Below, one piece after another: positions 6,320 to 14,990 of a stretch of DNA of 21,826 nucleotides. Positions within the stretch are counted from its first letter, which is position 1, and the number at the start of each line of letters is the position of its first letter. A program made the translations under genes and the position numbers. This DNA is from Pseudomonadota bacterium (lineage in GTDB: Bacteria > Pseudomonadota > Alphaproteobacteria > Sphingomonadales > Sphingomonadaceae): assembly GCA_023422695.1 (NCBI GenBank), contig JAFAGN010000073.1, positions 1 through 21,826 on the forward strand, read 5' to 3'. A model generated the notes under the pieces. It searched no databases and was not told where the DNA came from. It saw nothing but the letters and a program-made list of their open reading frames with translations.

Positions 6320-8650
6320 ATGACCAACAAGTTCAGGAACCGCCTGCGCGTCGGGGCCGCTTTGATCGTGGCGCTGGCCGCGACGCCGGTGTTGGCCGCG
6401 GAAGCCGCGGTGGAAGCCGTCGAAACGGGCGAGGGCGACGCTGCCGAAATCGTCGTGCTCGGCCAGGGGCAGGCGCGGCAGGTGCAAGAAATCGCCGCCG
6501 CCGACATCGCGCTGGAAGTGGCGGGGATCAGCCCGCTCAAAGCCATCGACAAGCTGCCGGGGGTCAATTTCCAGGCCGCCGATCCGTTCGGCGCCTATGA
6601 ATGGTCGTCGCGCATCTCGATCCGCGGCTTCGCCCAGCAGCAGCTGGGCTTTACCCTCGACGGGGTGCCGCTGGGCGACATGAGCTATGGCAACCATAAC
6701 GGCCTGCACATCAGCCGCGCGATCATCAGCGAAAATGTCGGGCGGGTCGAAGTCGCGCAAGGCGCGGGGTCGCTGGGCGCGGCGTCGAGCAGCAATCTGG
6801 GCGGGACGATCGAATTTTTCGCGCGCGAACCCGGTGAGGCGTTCGGGGTCGAGGCATCGGGCACCTATGGCAGCGAGGATACCAAGCGCGCGTTCGTGCG
6901 GATCGACAGCGGCGCGATCGGCGCGAACGGCCCGCGGCTGGCGCTGAGCTATGTGTGGCAGGATGCCGACAAGTGGAAGGGCGACGGGGTGCAGCGCCAG
7001 CACCAGGTCAACGCGCGGATCGTTCAGCCGGCGGGCGACGGGCAATTCTTTGGCTTCGTCAATTATTCGGACCGCGCCGAGAACGACTATCAGGATCTGA
7101 GCGCGGGGATGATCGACCGGCTGGGGTATCGCTGGGACAACTTTGCCAAGGATTGGGACACCGCGGTGCGGGTCGCCAAAATCTATCAGAACCAGGTCGC
7201 GCGCGCCGCGTTCAATACCGGGGTCGCCAACGGCTCGCTGCCGCTGGGGGCGGTGTTCACCGCGCCTTTTGCCGGGGTCGGCGAGACGTTCCCGGCGCCG
7301 GTCGCGAGCGTCGACGACGCCTATTATGACGCCGCGGGGCTGCGCAAGGACTGGCTGGCGGGGGTCGGCGTGAATGCGCCGCTGAACGATTATTGGACGA
7401 TGAACGTCACCGGATATTATCACGGCAATGAAGGGCGCGGGCTGTGGTTCACACCCTATGTGACGACCCCCGGCGGGGCGCCGATGACGATCCGCACCAC
7501 CGAATATGAGATCGAACGCTATGGCATCGTCGCCAGCAGCCTGTTCACGCTGGGCGACCACCAGCTGGAACTCGGCATGTGGTACGAGGATAATGATTTC
7601 AATCAGGCGCGGCGCTTCTATGGCCTGGCCGACACCGCCGGGGCGCCGAGCCGCGGCAGCCTGAAATTCCCGAAGGATCCGCTGGCGACGCAGTGGGCGT
7701 TCGATTTCAACACCCAGACGCTGCAATATCATGTGCAGGACACGCTCGATCTGGGGCAGGTGCAGGTCAACGCGGGGTGGAAGGGGCTGCGCGTCACCAA
7801 CCTTGCGACCCCGATCGTCCGCGGCGGGCTGGCGGCGGGGCGGACCGAGGCCAAGGACTGGTTCCTGCCGCAGGCGGGGGTGCTGTTTCGCGTCAACGAC
7901 GATAACGAGCTGTTCGCGAGCTACACCGAAAATATTCGCGCGTTCGAAAGCTCGGCGACCGGCGGCCCCTTCGCGACGACGCAGGCGGGGTTCGACGCGC
8001 TCGACCTGAAACCCGAAACCTCGACCACCTATGAGCTGGGTTTCCGTACCAAATCGCCGCGCTTTCAGGGGGTGGTCGCGGGCTATTATGTCGACTTCAA
8101 GGATCGCATCATCGCCTTTGCCAACGGCTCGGGGATTCAGGGTAATCCGGCGATCCTGCAGAATGTCGGCGATGTCCGCTCATGGGGCGTCGAGGCGGCG
8201 GGGACGTTCCGCGCCACCCCCGAATTGTCGCTGTTCGCCTCCTATGCTTACAACAACGCCGAATATCGCGACGATGTCGTGAACGCGGCGGGGACGATCG
8301 TCGCGGCGACCGCGGGCAAGACCGTGGTCAATTCGCCGCGCCATCTGGCCAAGGGCGAAATCACCTGGGACAATGGCAGCTTTTTCGCCCGCGTCGGCGC
8401 AAACTATACCGGCAAGCGCTATTATTCGTTCGAGAATGATGCCGAGGTTGGCGGCTTCGTGATCGTCGATGCCAGCATCGGGTATCGGCTCAATGACCGG
8501 ATTTCGGTGCAGGCCAATGCGACGAACCTGTTCGACAAGGAATATGTGTCGACGATCGGCACGAACGGCTTCGCCAACCGCGGCGACAACCAGACCTTGC
8601 TGGCGGGCGCGCCGCAGCAGTTTTTCGTGACGGTGAAGGCGGGGTTCTGA
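6320..8650 (+). CDS. TonB-dependent outer-membrane receptor
   Basis: The 776-residue product is an outer-membrane beta-barrel that imports a ligand using energy passed on by TonB-ExbBD. A signal peptide covers residues 1-26, ending TPVLA. A TonB box, EIVVLGQ, lies at 43-49. The plug domain follows at about 55-170 with RISIRGF, LDGVPLGD and GRVEVAQGAGSLGAASSSNLGGT. The barrel takes up the rest, with aromatic alternating strands, the NLFDKEY motif near the end and a terminal Phe suited to BamA recognition. AGGGGG stands about 10 bases before the ATG. The substrate is unknown: no transporter, FecIR-type regulator or binding site accompanies it. A terminator follows the stop. Confidence 0.95.
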   Translation: MTNKFRNRLRVGAALIVALAATPVLAAEAAVEAVETGEGDAAEIVVLGQGQARQVQEIAAADIALEVAGISPLKAIDKLPGVNFQAADPFGAYEWSSRISIRGFAQQQLGFTLDGVPLGDMSYGNHNGLHISRAIISENVGRVEVAQGAGSLGAASSSNLGGTIEFFAREPGEAFGVEASGTYGSEDTKRAFVRIDSGAIGANGPRLALSYVWQDADKWKGDGVQRQHQVNARIVQPAGDGQFFGFVNYSDRAENDYQDLSAGMIDRLGYRWDNFAKDWDTAVRVAKIYQNQVARAAFNTGVANGSLPLGAVFTAPFAGVGETFPAPVASVDDAYYDAAGLRKDWLAGVGVNAPLNDYWTMNVTGYYHGNEGRGLWFTPYVTTPGGAPMTIRTTEYEIERYGIVASSLFTLGDHQLELGMWYEDNDFNQARRFYGLADTAGAPSRGSLKFPKDPLATQWAFDFNTQTLQYHVQDTLDLGQVQVNAGWKGLRVTNLATPIVRGGLAAGRTEAKDWFLPQAGVLFRVNDDNELFASYTENIRAFESSATGGPFATTQAGFDALDLKPETSTTYELGFRTKSPRFQGVVAGYYVDFKDRIIAFANGSGIQGNPAILQNVGDVRSWGVEAAGTFRATPELSLFASYAYNNAEYRDDVVNAAGTIVAATAGKTVVNSPRHLAKGEITWDNGSFFARVGANYTGKRYYSFENDAEVGGFVIVDASIGYRLNDRISVQANATNLFDKEYVSTIGTNGFANRGDNQTLLAGAPQQFFVTVKAGF

Positions 8651-8670
8651 AAAGCCCCTTTCCATTGACG

Positions 8671-8710
8671 ATGGTGGCGCGGTCCAGCTAGGGCCGCGCC
8701 ATCATTTTTT
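8671..8710 (+). terminator. Rho-independent terminator after the TonB-dependent receptor
   Basis: Stem ATGGTGGCGCGG (8671-8682) pairs with CCGCGCCATCAT (8694-8705) with one G-T wobble, followed by TTTTTT. It lies between the receptor stop and the ribosome binding site of the next gene, so the DUF3297 gene probably has its own promoter or depends on readthrough. Confidence 0.85.
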
Positions 8711-8724
8711 CTGGAAGTAGCATC

Positions 8725-9012
8725 ATGACCGATACCCCGCCCGACCATATGTCGACCAACCCGCGTTCGCCCCATTTCGACATGGAGGTGCTGCAGCGCG
8801 GCATCGGAATCCGCTTCAAGGGCAAGGAACGCACCGACGTCGAGGAATATTCGATTTCCGAAGGCTGGATCCGCGTCGCCGCGGGCAAGTCGAAGGACCG
8901 GTTCGGCCAGCCGATGACGATCAAGCTGTCGGGCGAGGTTGAGGCGTGGTTCGAGGATGTGGCGGCCGCCGGCGACAGCGACGCGCCCAAGGATGCGGGC
9001 GACGAAGCCTGA
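8725..9012 (+). CDS. DUF3297 family protein
   Basis: The 95-residue product matches my recollection of the DUF3297 family, small soluble proteins of proteobacteria with no assigned function. The recognisable core is NPRSPHFD, RGIGIRFKGKERTDVEEYSISEGW and IRVAAGKSKDRFGQPMTIKL, followed by GEVEAWFED. The acidic C-terminal tail (residues 80-95) is probably disordered. GGAAG lies about eight bases before the ATG. It converges on the CHAP gene across a hairpin-rich gap. There is no signal peptide or membrane segment. Confidence 0.85.
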   Translation: MTDTPPDHMSTNPRSPHFDMEVLQRGIGIRFKGKERTDVEEYSISEGWIRVAAGKSKDRFGQPMTIKLSGEVEAWFEDVAAAGDSDAPKDAGDEA

Positions 9013-9017
9013 TCTTC

Positions 9018-9094
9018 CTCCCCTCCCGCTTGCGGGAGGGGAGTTTCAGGTTGATCAGCCCCCGGCTGATCAAGGATGTGCCGGGGGCACATCC
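9018..9094. repeat. Three consecutive hairpins in a convergent intergenic gap
   Basis: Hairpin one (9018-9043) has a 12-bp stem CTCCCCTCCCGC with a TT loop. Hairpin two (9051-9073) has a 10-bp stem TTGATCAGCC with a CCC loop. Hairpin three (9074-9094) has a 9-bp stem GGATGTGCC with a GGG loop and abuts the second. Hairpin one starts just after the DUF3297 stop and is followed by only a short T run, so it may help end transcription. Confidence 0.85.
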
Positions 9095-9157
9095 GACCTG
9101 ATACTGGGTGGGAGCGAGCGAAGCGAGCTTTGACAGCGCATTCGCCCACCCCGCTGC

Positions 9158-9209
9158 GACTAACGAGCAAGCTCGTAAGTCTCGCTGCCCCTCCCGCAAG
9201 CGGGAGGGG
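9158..9209. repeat. Composite hairpin pair, first copy
   Basis: The first hairpin (9158-9181) has an outer GACT/AGTC stem, one A-A mismatch, an inner ACGAGC/GCTCGT stem and an AA loop. The second (9188-9209) has a perfect 10-bp stem CCCCTCCCGC with an AA loop; together with the following GAGTTTC-type bases it closely copies hairpin one at 9018-9043. A related pair lies at 18367-18420. Confidence 0.85.
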
Positions 9210-9236
9210 AGTTTCGTTTGCGATTGATGGGCTCGG

Positions 9237-9812
9237 TTACTGGCCGAGCGACGCGACGACGACTTCCAGGCCGTTGCCGGGCTTCCAGTCGTTCTGCGCC
9301 CACACCGGCGCCTTGAAGCTCGGCGCCTTGTTCGGGGCGCCGCCCGCGTAGATGAAGCCCTGCACCGGGTTGGCGCGCAGGCCAAGGTCGCCGATCGGGG
9401 CGTACCACACGCGGACCATGCTCCAGTCACCGGCATCGCTGACGTCGACGACGCGGACGTTGCGTTCGATCTGGCCGCGGCGGCCGTTGATCGGCGACCA
9501 GTTGGCGTGGTCGATGCGGATTTCGCGGTCGCTGACGATCTTTTTGACCACCGCGACATGGCCCATCGGCATACCGCGGGTTCCAGCAAAAGCCATCACC
9601 GCGCCTTCGCGCGGTTCGTTGCCGCGGGCGTAGTCGCTGGCGGCTTGCGCCCACCAGGTCTTGGCATTGCCGCGAATGTCGACGCCCGATTCGGCGCGGG
9701 CAAAGGGAACGCACTGGAGATAACCCTGCGCGGCGGTGGGGGTGCTGACGAGCAGACCGGTGAGCGTCATGACGGACGCGATGGCGGCAGCCAGAAAGCG
9801 ACGATAGAGCAT
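9237..9812 (-). CDS. Secreted CHAP-domain protein, probable cell-wall amidase/endopeptidase
   Basis: The 191-residue product has a signal peptide (about 1-28, MLYRRF... to TPTAAQ) and then a CHAP domain, a cysteine-histidine fold that cuts peptidoglycan peptides or related amides. The probable nucleophile is Cys34 in YLQCVPFARAESG. His85 in MPMGHVAVV and Asn104 in DHANW are the likely partners. The C-terminal 50 residues carry a Gly/Pro-rich tail of unknown role. I chose the start at 9812, which has GGGGG about nine bases upstream and gives a clean signal peptide, over an in-frame start at 9881. It is a single gene between a hairpin block and the GGDEF-EAL gene. Substrate and role in growth or division are not shown. 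Confidence 0.85.
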   Translation of the reverse strand: MLYRRFLAAAIASVMTLTGLLVSTPTAAQGYLQCVPFARAESGVDIRGNAKTWWAQAASDYARGNEPREGAVMAFAGTRGMPMGHVAVVKKIVSDREIRIDHANWSPINGRRGQIERNVRVVDVSDAGDWSMVRVWYAPIGDLGLRANPVQGFIYAGGAPNKAPSFKAPVWAQNDWKPGNGLEVVVASLGQ

Positions 9813-9976
9813 GAAAGGCGACCCCCAAAGCTTGTGTTCAAGCGTTGCAGCGTCTTTGCCATGCTTTGGACGGTCCACCACCCACCGCGCGACGAGTCGC
9901 GCCGCGGCTGCGGTGAGCGGCGGAACCTTTTGTTAAGCCCGTCAATTCGTCGCGCAAGGGGTTCGACTGGTCGCCG

Positions 9977-12331
9977 TCAGGCGGCGGCGCTGGCTGCCGA
10001 ATCGTTGGAGCGGAACAGCGCCAGCACGTCGACCGACGGCATCGGGCGGCCGTAATAATAGCCCTGGATATTGCTGCACCCCATGGTGCGCAGCGTTTCA
10101 ACCTCGAGTTCGGTTTCGGCGCCTTCCGCGGTCGTCGACATGCCGAGGCTGTCGGCGAGCGCGACGACGGCGCGGATGATCGCGATCGATTCGATGCTGC
10201 CCTTGGCGGCGCCGACGACGAAGCTGCGGTCGACCTTGATCGTCGAAAATTGCGTCTTGCGCAGATAGCCGAGCGACGAATAGCCGGTGCCGAAATCGTC
10301 CAGGCTGAGCCGGATCCCGAGCCCGATCAGCTGGTCGAGCAACTGCGCCGCACCGCCGCCGTCGCGCAGGAAGACGCTTTCGGTGACCTCGATTTCGAGC
10401 CGCTGCGGGGGCAGTCCGCTCTGCGCCAGCGCCGAGACGACGACCGAGGCGAAATTGGGATCGGTGAGCTGATCCGCCGACACGTTGATCGCGACCTTCA
10501 GGTTCGACGGCCATTTCATCGCTTCGTGGCACGCGGTGCGCAGCACCCATTCGCCGATCGGCGAAATCAGGCGGGCGTCTTCGGCCAGCGGGATGAAGCG
10601 GCCCGGCGAGACATTGCCGAGCTTCTGGTTGTTCCAGCGGATCAATGCTTCGAACCCGTTGAGCGTGCCGTCGGCAGCGGTCACCACCGGCTGGTAATAC
10701 AGCTCGAATTCGCGGCGTTCGAGCGCGCCGCGCAATTCCTGTTCCATCACCCGCCGTTCTTCGGCCTGCGCGTGCAGCGAGGCGACATAGGCGGCGACGA
10801 CATTGCCGCCGCGATCCTTGGATTTATAGAGCGCAAGGTCGGCGTTGCGGGTCAGCGTTTCGACCGTCGCGCCGTCCTGCGGCCCGATCGCGAAGCCGAT
10901 GCTGGCGCCGACGAACAATTGGTGATTGTCGACCACATAGGGGCGGCTGATCGTCGTGATCAGGCGCTGTGCCAAATCTTCGGCGGCGTCGGCCGACGGG
11001 ACATTGTGGAGGACGACGGCAAATTCGTCGCCGCCCAGCCGCCCGCAGGTCATCCCGCGTTCCATCAACCCCTTCAGCCGCGCGGCAACCTGCGCCAGCA
11101 GCTTGTCGCCGACCGGATGGCCCAGCGTATCATTGACCGCCTTGAACCGGTCGAGGTCGATCATCAGCATCGCGCAGCGCGACTTGGCGTCGATCGCATG
11201 GTTCAGCGCGCGCGCCAGATCTTCGTTCAGGCTGAGCCGGTTGGGCAAGCCGGTGAGATTGTCGAAACGCGCCATCTTGGCGATCTGTTCGGCGGTCGCG
11301 CGCTGTTCGGTGACGTCCGACCCGACGCCGCGGAAGCCGAGGAACTTGCCCGCTTCGTCGAGGCGGGGCGATGCCGACAATTCCCACCAGCGCGGCGCGC
11401 CGCCGATCGTGACCGGCACGATCAGGTTGGAAAAGCTTTCGCGGCGCTTCATCCGTTCGGCCATTTCGTGCAGGCTTTTGGGAAACAGCCCGGTGTCCCA
11501 CGCGTCGCCCGACAGCGCCTGGAGCAGCGGCACGCCCTCCAGCGCCTCGGCGCTGGCGCCCAGCGCAAAGGCGAGCCGCGGCGACACATGGACCAGGCGG
11601 CGGCTGTTGTCGGTCTGCCACAGCCAGTCGGCCGAGGTCTCTTCGAACTCGCGCAGCAGCAGGCTGACCGTTTCGGTCTTTTCGTGCAGCGTTTCTTCGG
11701 CGCGGCGATAGCGGATGTGGCTTTGCGCAAAGCGGACGCAAAAGCTGGCGAGGAGCAATCCGGCGACCAGCGCCACCCCCGCGAGCTGCGGCGCCCCGGC
11801 GCGGATCAGCGCCGCCGCCGCCGACAGCGTGACCGGCGCGATGAACAGGATGCACGCCATCGGGACGCTGTGGGCGACGATAGCCAGCGTGACCATCATC
11901 AGCACCGCGATGGTCCACATCGACAGCACATGGTCGAGCGGCGGGGTCAGCCCGTGCAGCCAGAAGGGCGCGCTCCACAACAGCGCCGAATAGAAGCCGT
12001 GGCGGTTGCACAGTCGATATTCGGCGATGCCCGACAATTTGGGATCGCCAAGCGGCAGGCTGCGAAAGCGGCTGTACGACCACAGACTGAAGATCAGCGC
12101 GCAGCCGAACCAGCCGCCGGCGAGCGCGAGCGGCACGCTGTGGATCATGGTGAAAGCAGCGACCAACGCCATCCCGATGCCCATGGCCAGGCGCAGCGCC
12201 CCGCGGCCGCGGAGCGGCGCGAGTTGAAGCTGGCGGAGATTGCCGATGTCCGCATCGCGCGGTCCCAGCCCCAACAGGGTCCGCGCAGGAATCTCTTCGG
12301 CAACAATCTGGTCGGTCAACTGGCTCTTCAC
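9977..12331 (-). CDS. Membrane-bound PAS-GGDEF-EAL cyclic-di-GMP enzyme
   Basis: The 784-residue product has about six membrane helices (46-200), a PAS-like sensor (225-345), a GGDEF domain (350-515) and an EAL domain (530-775). GGDEF at 433-437 is intact, so diguanylate cyclase activity is possible; I see no RxxD inhibitory site just before it. The phosphodiesterase residues also look complete: EALIR at 561, INVS near 616, EVTES at 648, LDDFGTG at 677, KVDRSF at 699, AEGAET at 735 and QGYYYGRP at 756. It may therefore make or break cyclic-di-GMP, and which dominates cannot be told. The start is a GTG; an in-frame TAA four codons upstream rules out a longer version. The PAS ligand is unknown. 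Confidence 0.93.
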   Translation of the reverse strand: MKSQLTDQIVAEEIPARTLLGLGPRDADIGNLRQLQLAPLRGRGALRLAMGIGMALVAAFTMIHSVPLALAGGWFGCALIFSLWSYSRFRSLPLGDPKLSGIAEYRLCNRHGFYSALLWSAPFWLHGLTPPLDHVLSMWTIAVLMMVTLAIVAHSVPMACILFIAPVTLSAAAALIRAGAPQLAGVALVAGLLLASFCVRFAQSHIRYRRAEETLHEKTETVSLLLREFEETSADWLWQTDNSRRLVHVSPRLAFALGASAEALEGVPLLQALSGDAWDTGLFPKSLHEMAERMKRRESFSNLIVPVTIGGAPRWWELSASPRLDEAGKFLGFRGVGSDVTEQRATAEQIAKMARFDNLTGLPNRLSLNEDLARALNHAIDAKSRCAMLMIDLDRFKAVNDTLGHPVGDKLLAQVAARLKGLMERGMTCGRLGGDEFAVVLHNVPSADAAEDLAQRLITTISRPYVVDNHQLFVGASIGFAIGPQDGATVETLTRNADLALYKSKDRGGNVVAAYVASLHAQAEERRVMEQELRGALERREFELYYQPVVTAADGTLNGFEALIRWNNQKLGNVSPGRFIPLAEDARLISPIGEWVLRTACHEAMKWPSNLKVAINVSADQLTDPNFASVVVSALAQSGLPPQRLEIEVTESVFLRDGGGAAQLLDQLIGLGIRLSLDDFGTGYSSLGYLRKTQFSTIKVDRSFVVGAAKGSIESIAIIRAVVALADSLGMSTTAEGAETELEVETLRTMGCSNIQGYYYGRPMPSVDVLALFRSNDSAASAAA

Positions 12332-12453
12332 CCGACCCGTTTAGCGTCGGGGTGTTACTCGAAGGTAACCAGCGCGTTCATTTAACGCGATTTTTGTCCA
12401 GCTGCGGGACAGGAATTTAAGCGCAAGGTCAGGGGGTTGTGCGACCCTTGGCC

Positions 12454-14205
12454 CTAGGCCGCCATGGCAAAGGGCTGAATTTCCCCGGCCAGATATTGGG
12501 CGCGCGCTTTCGACCGGCTGAGCTTGCCCGAACTGGTCCGCGGCAGGGTGCGCGGCGGGATCAGTTCGATCAGGCAATTCATGCCCGTAATCGCGCGGAC
12601 GCGGTCGCGAATCGTCTCGCGCAGCGCGAGCCGCTCGGCATCGTCGCTGGTGCGGCACTGGACGAGTACCGCGGGGGTTTCCTCACCCCCCGGCGCGGTG
12701 ATCGCGAAGGCGGCGATGTCGCCCGATTTGAAGCCCGGCAATTGTTCGACCGCCCATTCGATATCCTGCGGCCAGTGATTCTTGCCGTTGATGATGATCA
12801 TGTCCTTGGCGCGGCCGACGATATAGATGTAACCGTCTGACAAATATCCCATATCGCCGGTGTCGAGCCAGCCGTCGACCAAACAGGCGGCGGTCGATTC
12901 GGGGTCGCGGTAATAGCCGGTCATCAGCGACGGGCCGCTGCACCAAACCTTGCCGACCGTCTGGTCGGGCAGGGCGTTGCCCAGTTCGTCGCGCACTTCG
13001 ATCACCATGTCGCGCGCGGCGCGGCCACAATTGACGATGGCGCGGTAGCGCGTCGGGCGACCGGCGTCGCCCGCGGCGCCCGACAGCTCGGTTTCCTCGA
13101 CCAGTTCGACGACGATCCCTTCGCCCGGCGGCATGATGCTGACCGCGAGGGTCGCTTCGGCGAGGCCGTAGCTGGGCAGGAAGGCGCTGGCGCTGAACCC
13201 GGCGTCGGCAAAGGCGTCGACGAAGCTCTGCATCACGTCGGGGCGGATCATGTCGGCGCCATTGCCCGCGACGCGCCAGCGCGACAGGTCGAAACGGTCG
13301 GCGACGTGCGTCTGACTCGACACGCGGCGCGCGCAGATGTCGTAACCGAACGTCGGCGAATAGCTGAGCGTCGTTCCTTCGTTGCGGCTGATCAGGTCGA
13401 GCCAGGCGAGCGGACGGCGCGCGAAATCCTCGGTCTTGAGATAATCGACCGACACCTGATTGGCGACGGGCGAGAGCAGGCAGCCGACCAGCCCCATGTC
13501 GTGATACCAGGGCAGCCAGCTGACGCAGCGGTCGCTGTCCCGCACCTCCATGCCATGGCTGTGCGCGGCGAGATTGTTGAGCAAGGCGGCGTGGGTGACG
13601 GCGACGCCGTGCGGGAAGCGCGTCGAGCCGCTGCTGTACTGAAGATAGCAGGTTTCGTCGGACTTCTGCGCGGGCAGGTCGGTGACGGGCGCGGCCTTTG
13701 CGGCAAATTCGCTCCAGTCGACCGGCAGCACATTCTGCGCCTCGGCGGCTTCGACCGCCATCGCCGCGATTTCGGGCGGGAAGAACAGCATCGTCGGGTC
13801 GCAGCTGGTGAGCTGGACGACGAGCTGGCCGACATAGCTGTCGCGGCCGCCAAAGCTGGTCGGCAGCGGCAGCGGCACCGGCCAGGCGCCCGCGTAGATC
13901 GTGCCAAAGAATAGCGCGGCGAATTCGGCGCCGGTCTCGGCGATCAGCGCGATGCGGTCGCCGGGCTTTACCCCCGCGGCGATCAACCGGTAGGCGGTCT
14001 GGACGGCGTCGTCCTTCAGCTCGCGATACGGATAGGGGCGCACGAGCTTGCCGCGCGGATCGTGGAAATTCAGCCCGCGGGTGCCGCTCGCCGCATAGTC
14101 GAGCGCTTCGCCGACGGTGGCGAAATCCGAAAAGCGGCGCGGCTGGGCGCAAAAGGTCGGCGTCGGCTGAAGCGCGTCCGCCTGGGGCGTGTTTTGATCG
14201 GTCAT
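12454..14205 (-). CDS. Fatty acyl-AMP ligase (FAAL family)
   Basis: The 583-residue product is an adenylate-forming enzyme that activates a fatty acid as acyl-AMP, usually to hand it to an acyl carrier protein, polyketide synthase or lipid pathway rather than CoA. LQYSSGSTRFPHGVAVTH is the phosphate-binding loop. PSYGLAEATL, WLDTGDMGYL and GRAKDMIIINGKNHWPQDIE are typical FAAL motifs, and the final RTSSGKLSR holds the catalytic Lys. No carrier protein, polyketide synthase or acyltransferase lies nearby, so the acceptor is unknown. The start is uncertain: 14205 suits the domain, but 14250 and 14268 (with AAGG before it) are also in frame. It is divergent from recX. Confidence 0.9.
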   Translation of the reverse strand: MTDQNTPQADALQPTPTFCAQPRRFSDFATVGEALDYAASGTRGLNFHDPRGKLVRPYPYRELKDDAVQTAYRLIAAGVKPGDRIALIAETGAEFAALFFGTIYAGAWPVPLPLPTSFGGRDSYVGQLVVQLTSCDPTMLFFPPEIAAMAVEAAEAQNVLPVDWSEFAAKAAPVTDLPAQKSDETCYLQYSSGSTRFPHGVAVTHAALLNNLAAHSHGMEVRDSDRCVSWLPWYHDMGLVGCLLSPVANQVSVDYLKTEDFARRPLAWLDLISRNEGTTLSYSPTFGYDICARRVSSQTHVADRFDLSRWRVAGNGADMIRPDVMQSFVDAFADAGFSASAFLPSYGLAEATLAVSIMPPGEGIVVELVEETELSGAAGDAGRPTRYRAIVNCGRAARDMVIEVRDELGNALPDQTVGKVWCSGPSLMTGYYRDPESTAACLVDGWLDTGDMGYLSDGYIYIVGRAKDMIIINGKNHWPQDIEWAVEQLPGFKSGDIAAFAITAPGGEETPAVLVQCRTSDDAERLALRETIRDRVRAITGMNCLIELIPPRTLPRTSSGKLSRSKARAQYLAGEIQPFAMAA

Positions 14206-14383
14206 AAAGGGTGCGACATCCCGCGAAATGGGCCGCGCGGCAACAAGCATGTCATCTTTGCGTGTCATGGTGCCTTGCGCGATCCCTGAGCAGTTGGAAC
14301 AATTCGCCCGTTTTCGGGCTATCTTGCCCGATATGGCGGCGCTGATCGTTCTCAATCAGGCCCGACTGTGGCATAAACATGGC

Positions 14384-14956
14384 ATGGTCAAGCGCCGCGC
14401 TCCATCCGACCGGACCAGAAAACCGTTGGACGCGGCGCGGCTCGACGAGCTGGCGCTGGCCTATGTTGCGCGATTCGCCACCAGCCGCGCCAAGCTGGTG
14501 CGCTATCTGTCGAGAAAGGTTCGCGAATCCGATTGGGCGGAGGAAGGCGACGCGATGGCGGCGTGCGAAGCGGTCGCCGACCGCATGGAACGCCTGCGCT
14601 ATCTCGACGATCGCCACTATGCGGTGATGCGCGCCGGCGCGATGACGCGGCGCGGGCTCGGGGTACGCCGGGTCAAGGCGCAGCTCTATGTCGACGGCAT
14701 TGCCGAGGGCGACAGCGGCGAGGCGATCGAGACCGCCGAAGCGGCGGCGCTGGCTTCGGCGGTCGGTTTTGCGCGGCGGCGGCGGTTCGGGCCATTCGGC
14801 GCGGTGGTGCTGGACGATCCGAAGCTGCGCGAGCGGCAGATCGCGGCGTTTTTGCGCGCGGGTCACGGCATGACGGTGGCGCGGCGCCTGCTCGCCATCG
14901 CCCCCGGCGACGCCGCCGCGCTGGCGGCGCTGGACGATGAAGCGGGGGTCGATTAG
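14384..14956 (+). CDS. recX: Regulatory protein RecX
   Basis: The 190-residue product fits the RecX family, small helical proteins that bind RecA filaments and limit recombination and SOS induction. Family-like sequence includes RLDELALAYVARFATSRAKLVRYLSRKV, DRMERLRYLDDRHYA and the GLGVRRVKAQLYVDGI repeat. It is somewhat longer than usual, with an Ala-rich C-terminal half. The frame is open to 14228, but residues before MVKRRAPSD do not look like RecX. No clear ribosome binding site precedes 14384, so the start is a judgement. recA is not in the window. The DUF192 gene follows 34 bases after the stop and may be cotranscribed. Confidence 0.75.
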   Translation: MVKRRAPSDRTRKPLDAARLDELALAYVARFATSRAKLVRYLSRKVRESDWAEEGDAMAACEAVADRMERLRYLDDRHYAVMRAGAMTRRGLGVRRVKAQLYVDGIAEGDSGEAIETAEAAALASAVGFARRRRFGPFGAVVLDDPKLRERQIAAFLRAGHGMTVARRLLAIAPGDAAALAALDDEAGVD

Positions 14957-14990
14957 GGCTGGCGCATTCTATCGGAACAAGGATCTGCCG

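Noticed and set aside
6230..7732. A 500-codon minus-strand frame opposite the TonB-dependent receptor
   Set aside because: Antisense shadow of a well-supported receptor gene; no recognisable motif or ribosome binding site.
10250..12385. A 711-codon plus-strand open frame opposite the GGDEF-EAL gene
   Set aside because: Its composition is that of antisense GC-rich DNA (Arg/Gln/Asp rich, no domains), and the opposite strand carries complete catalytic motifs.
14290..14383. Promoter-like pairs between the acyl-AMP ligase and recX
   Set aside because: TTGGAA with CTATCT has 19-base spacing, and the minus-strand options match poorly; none is better than expected by chance.
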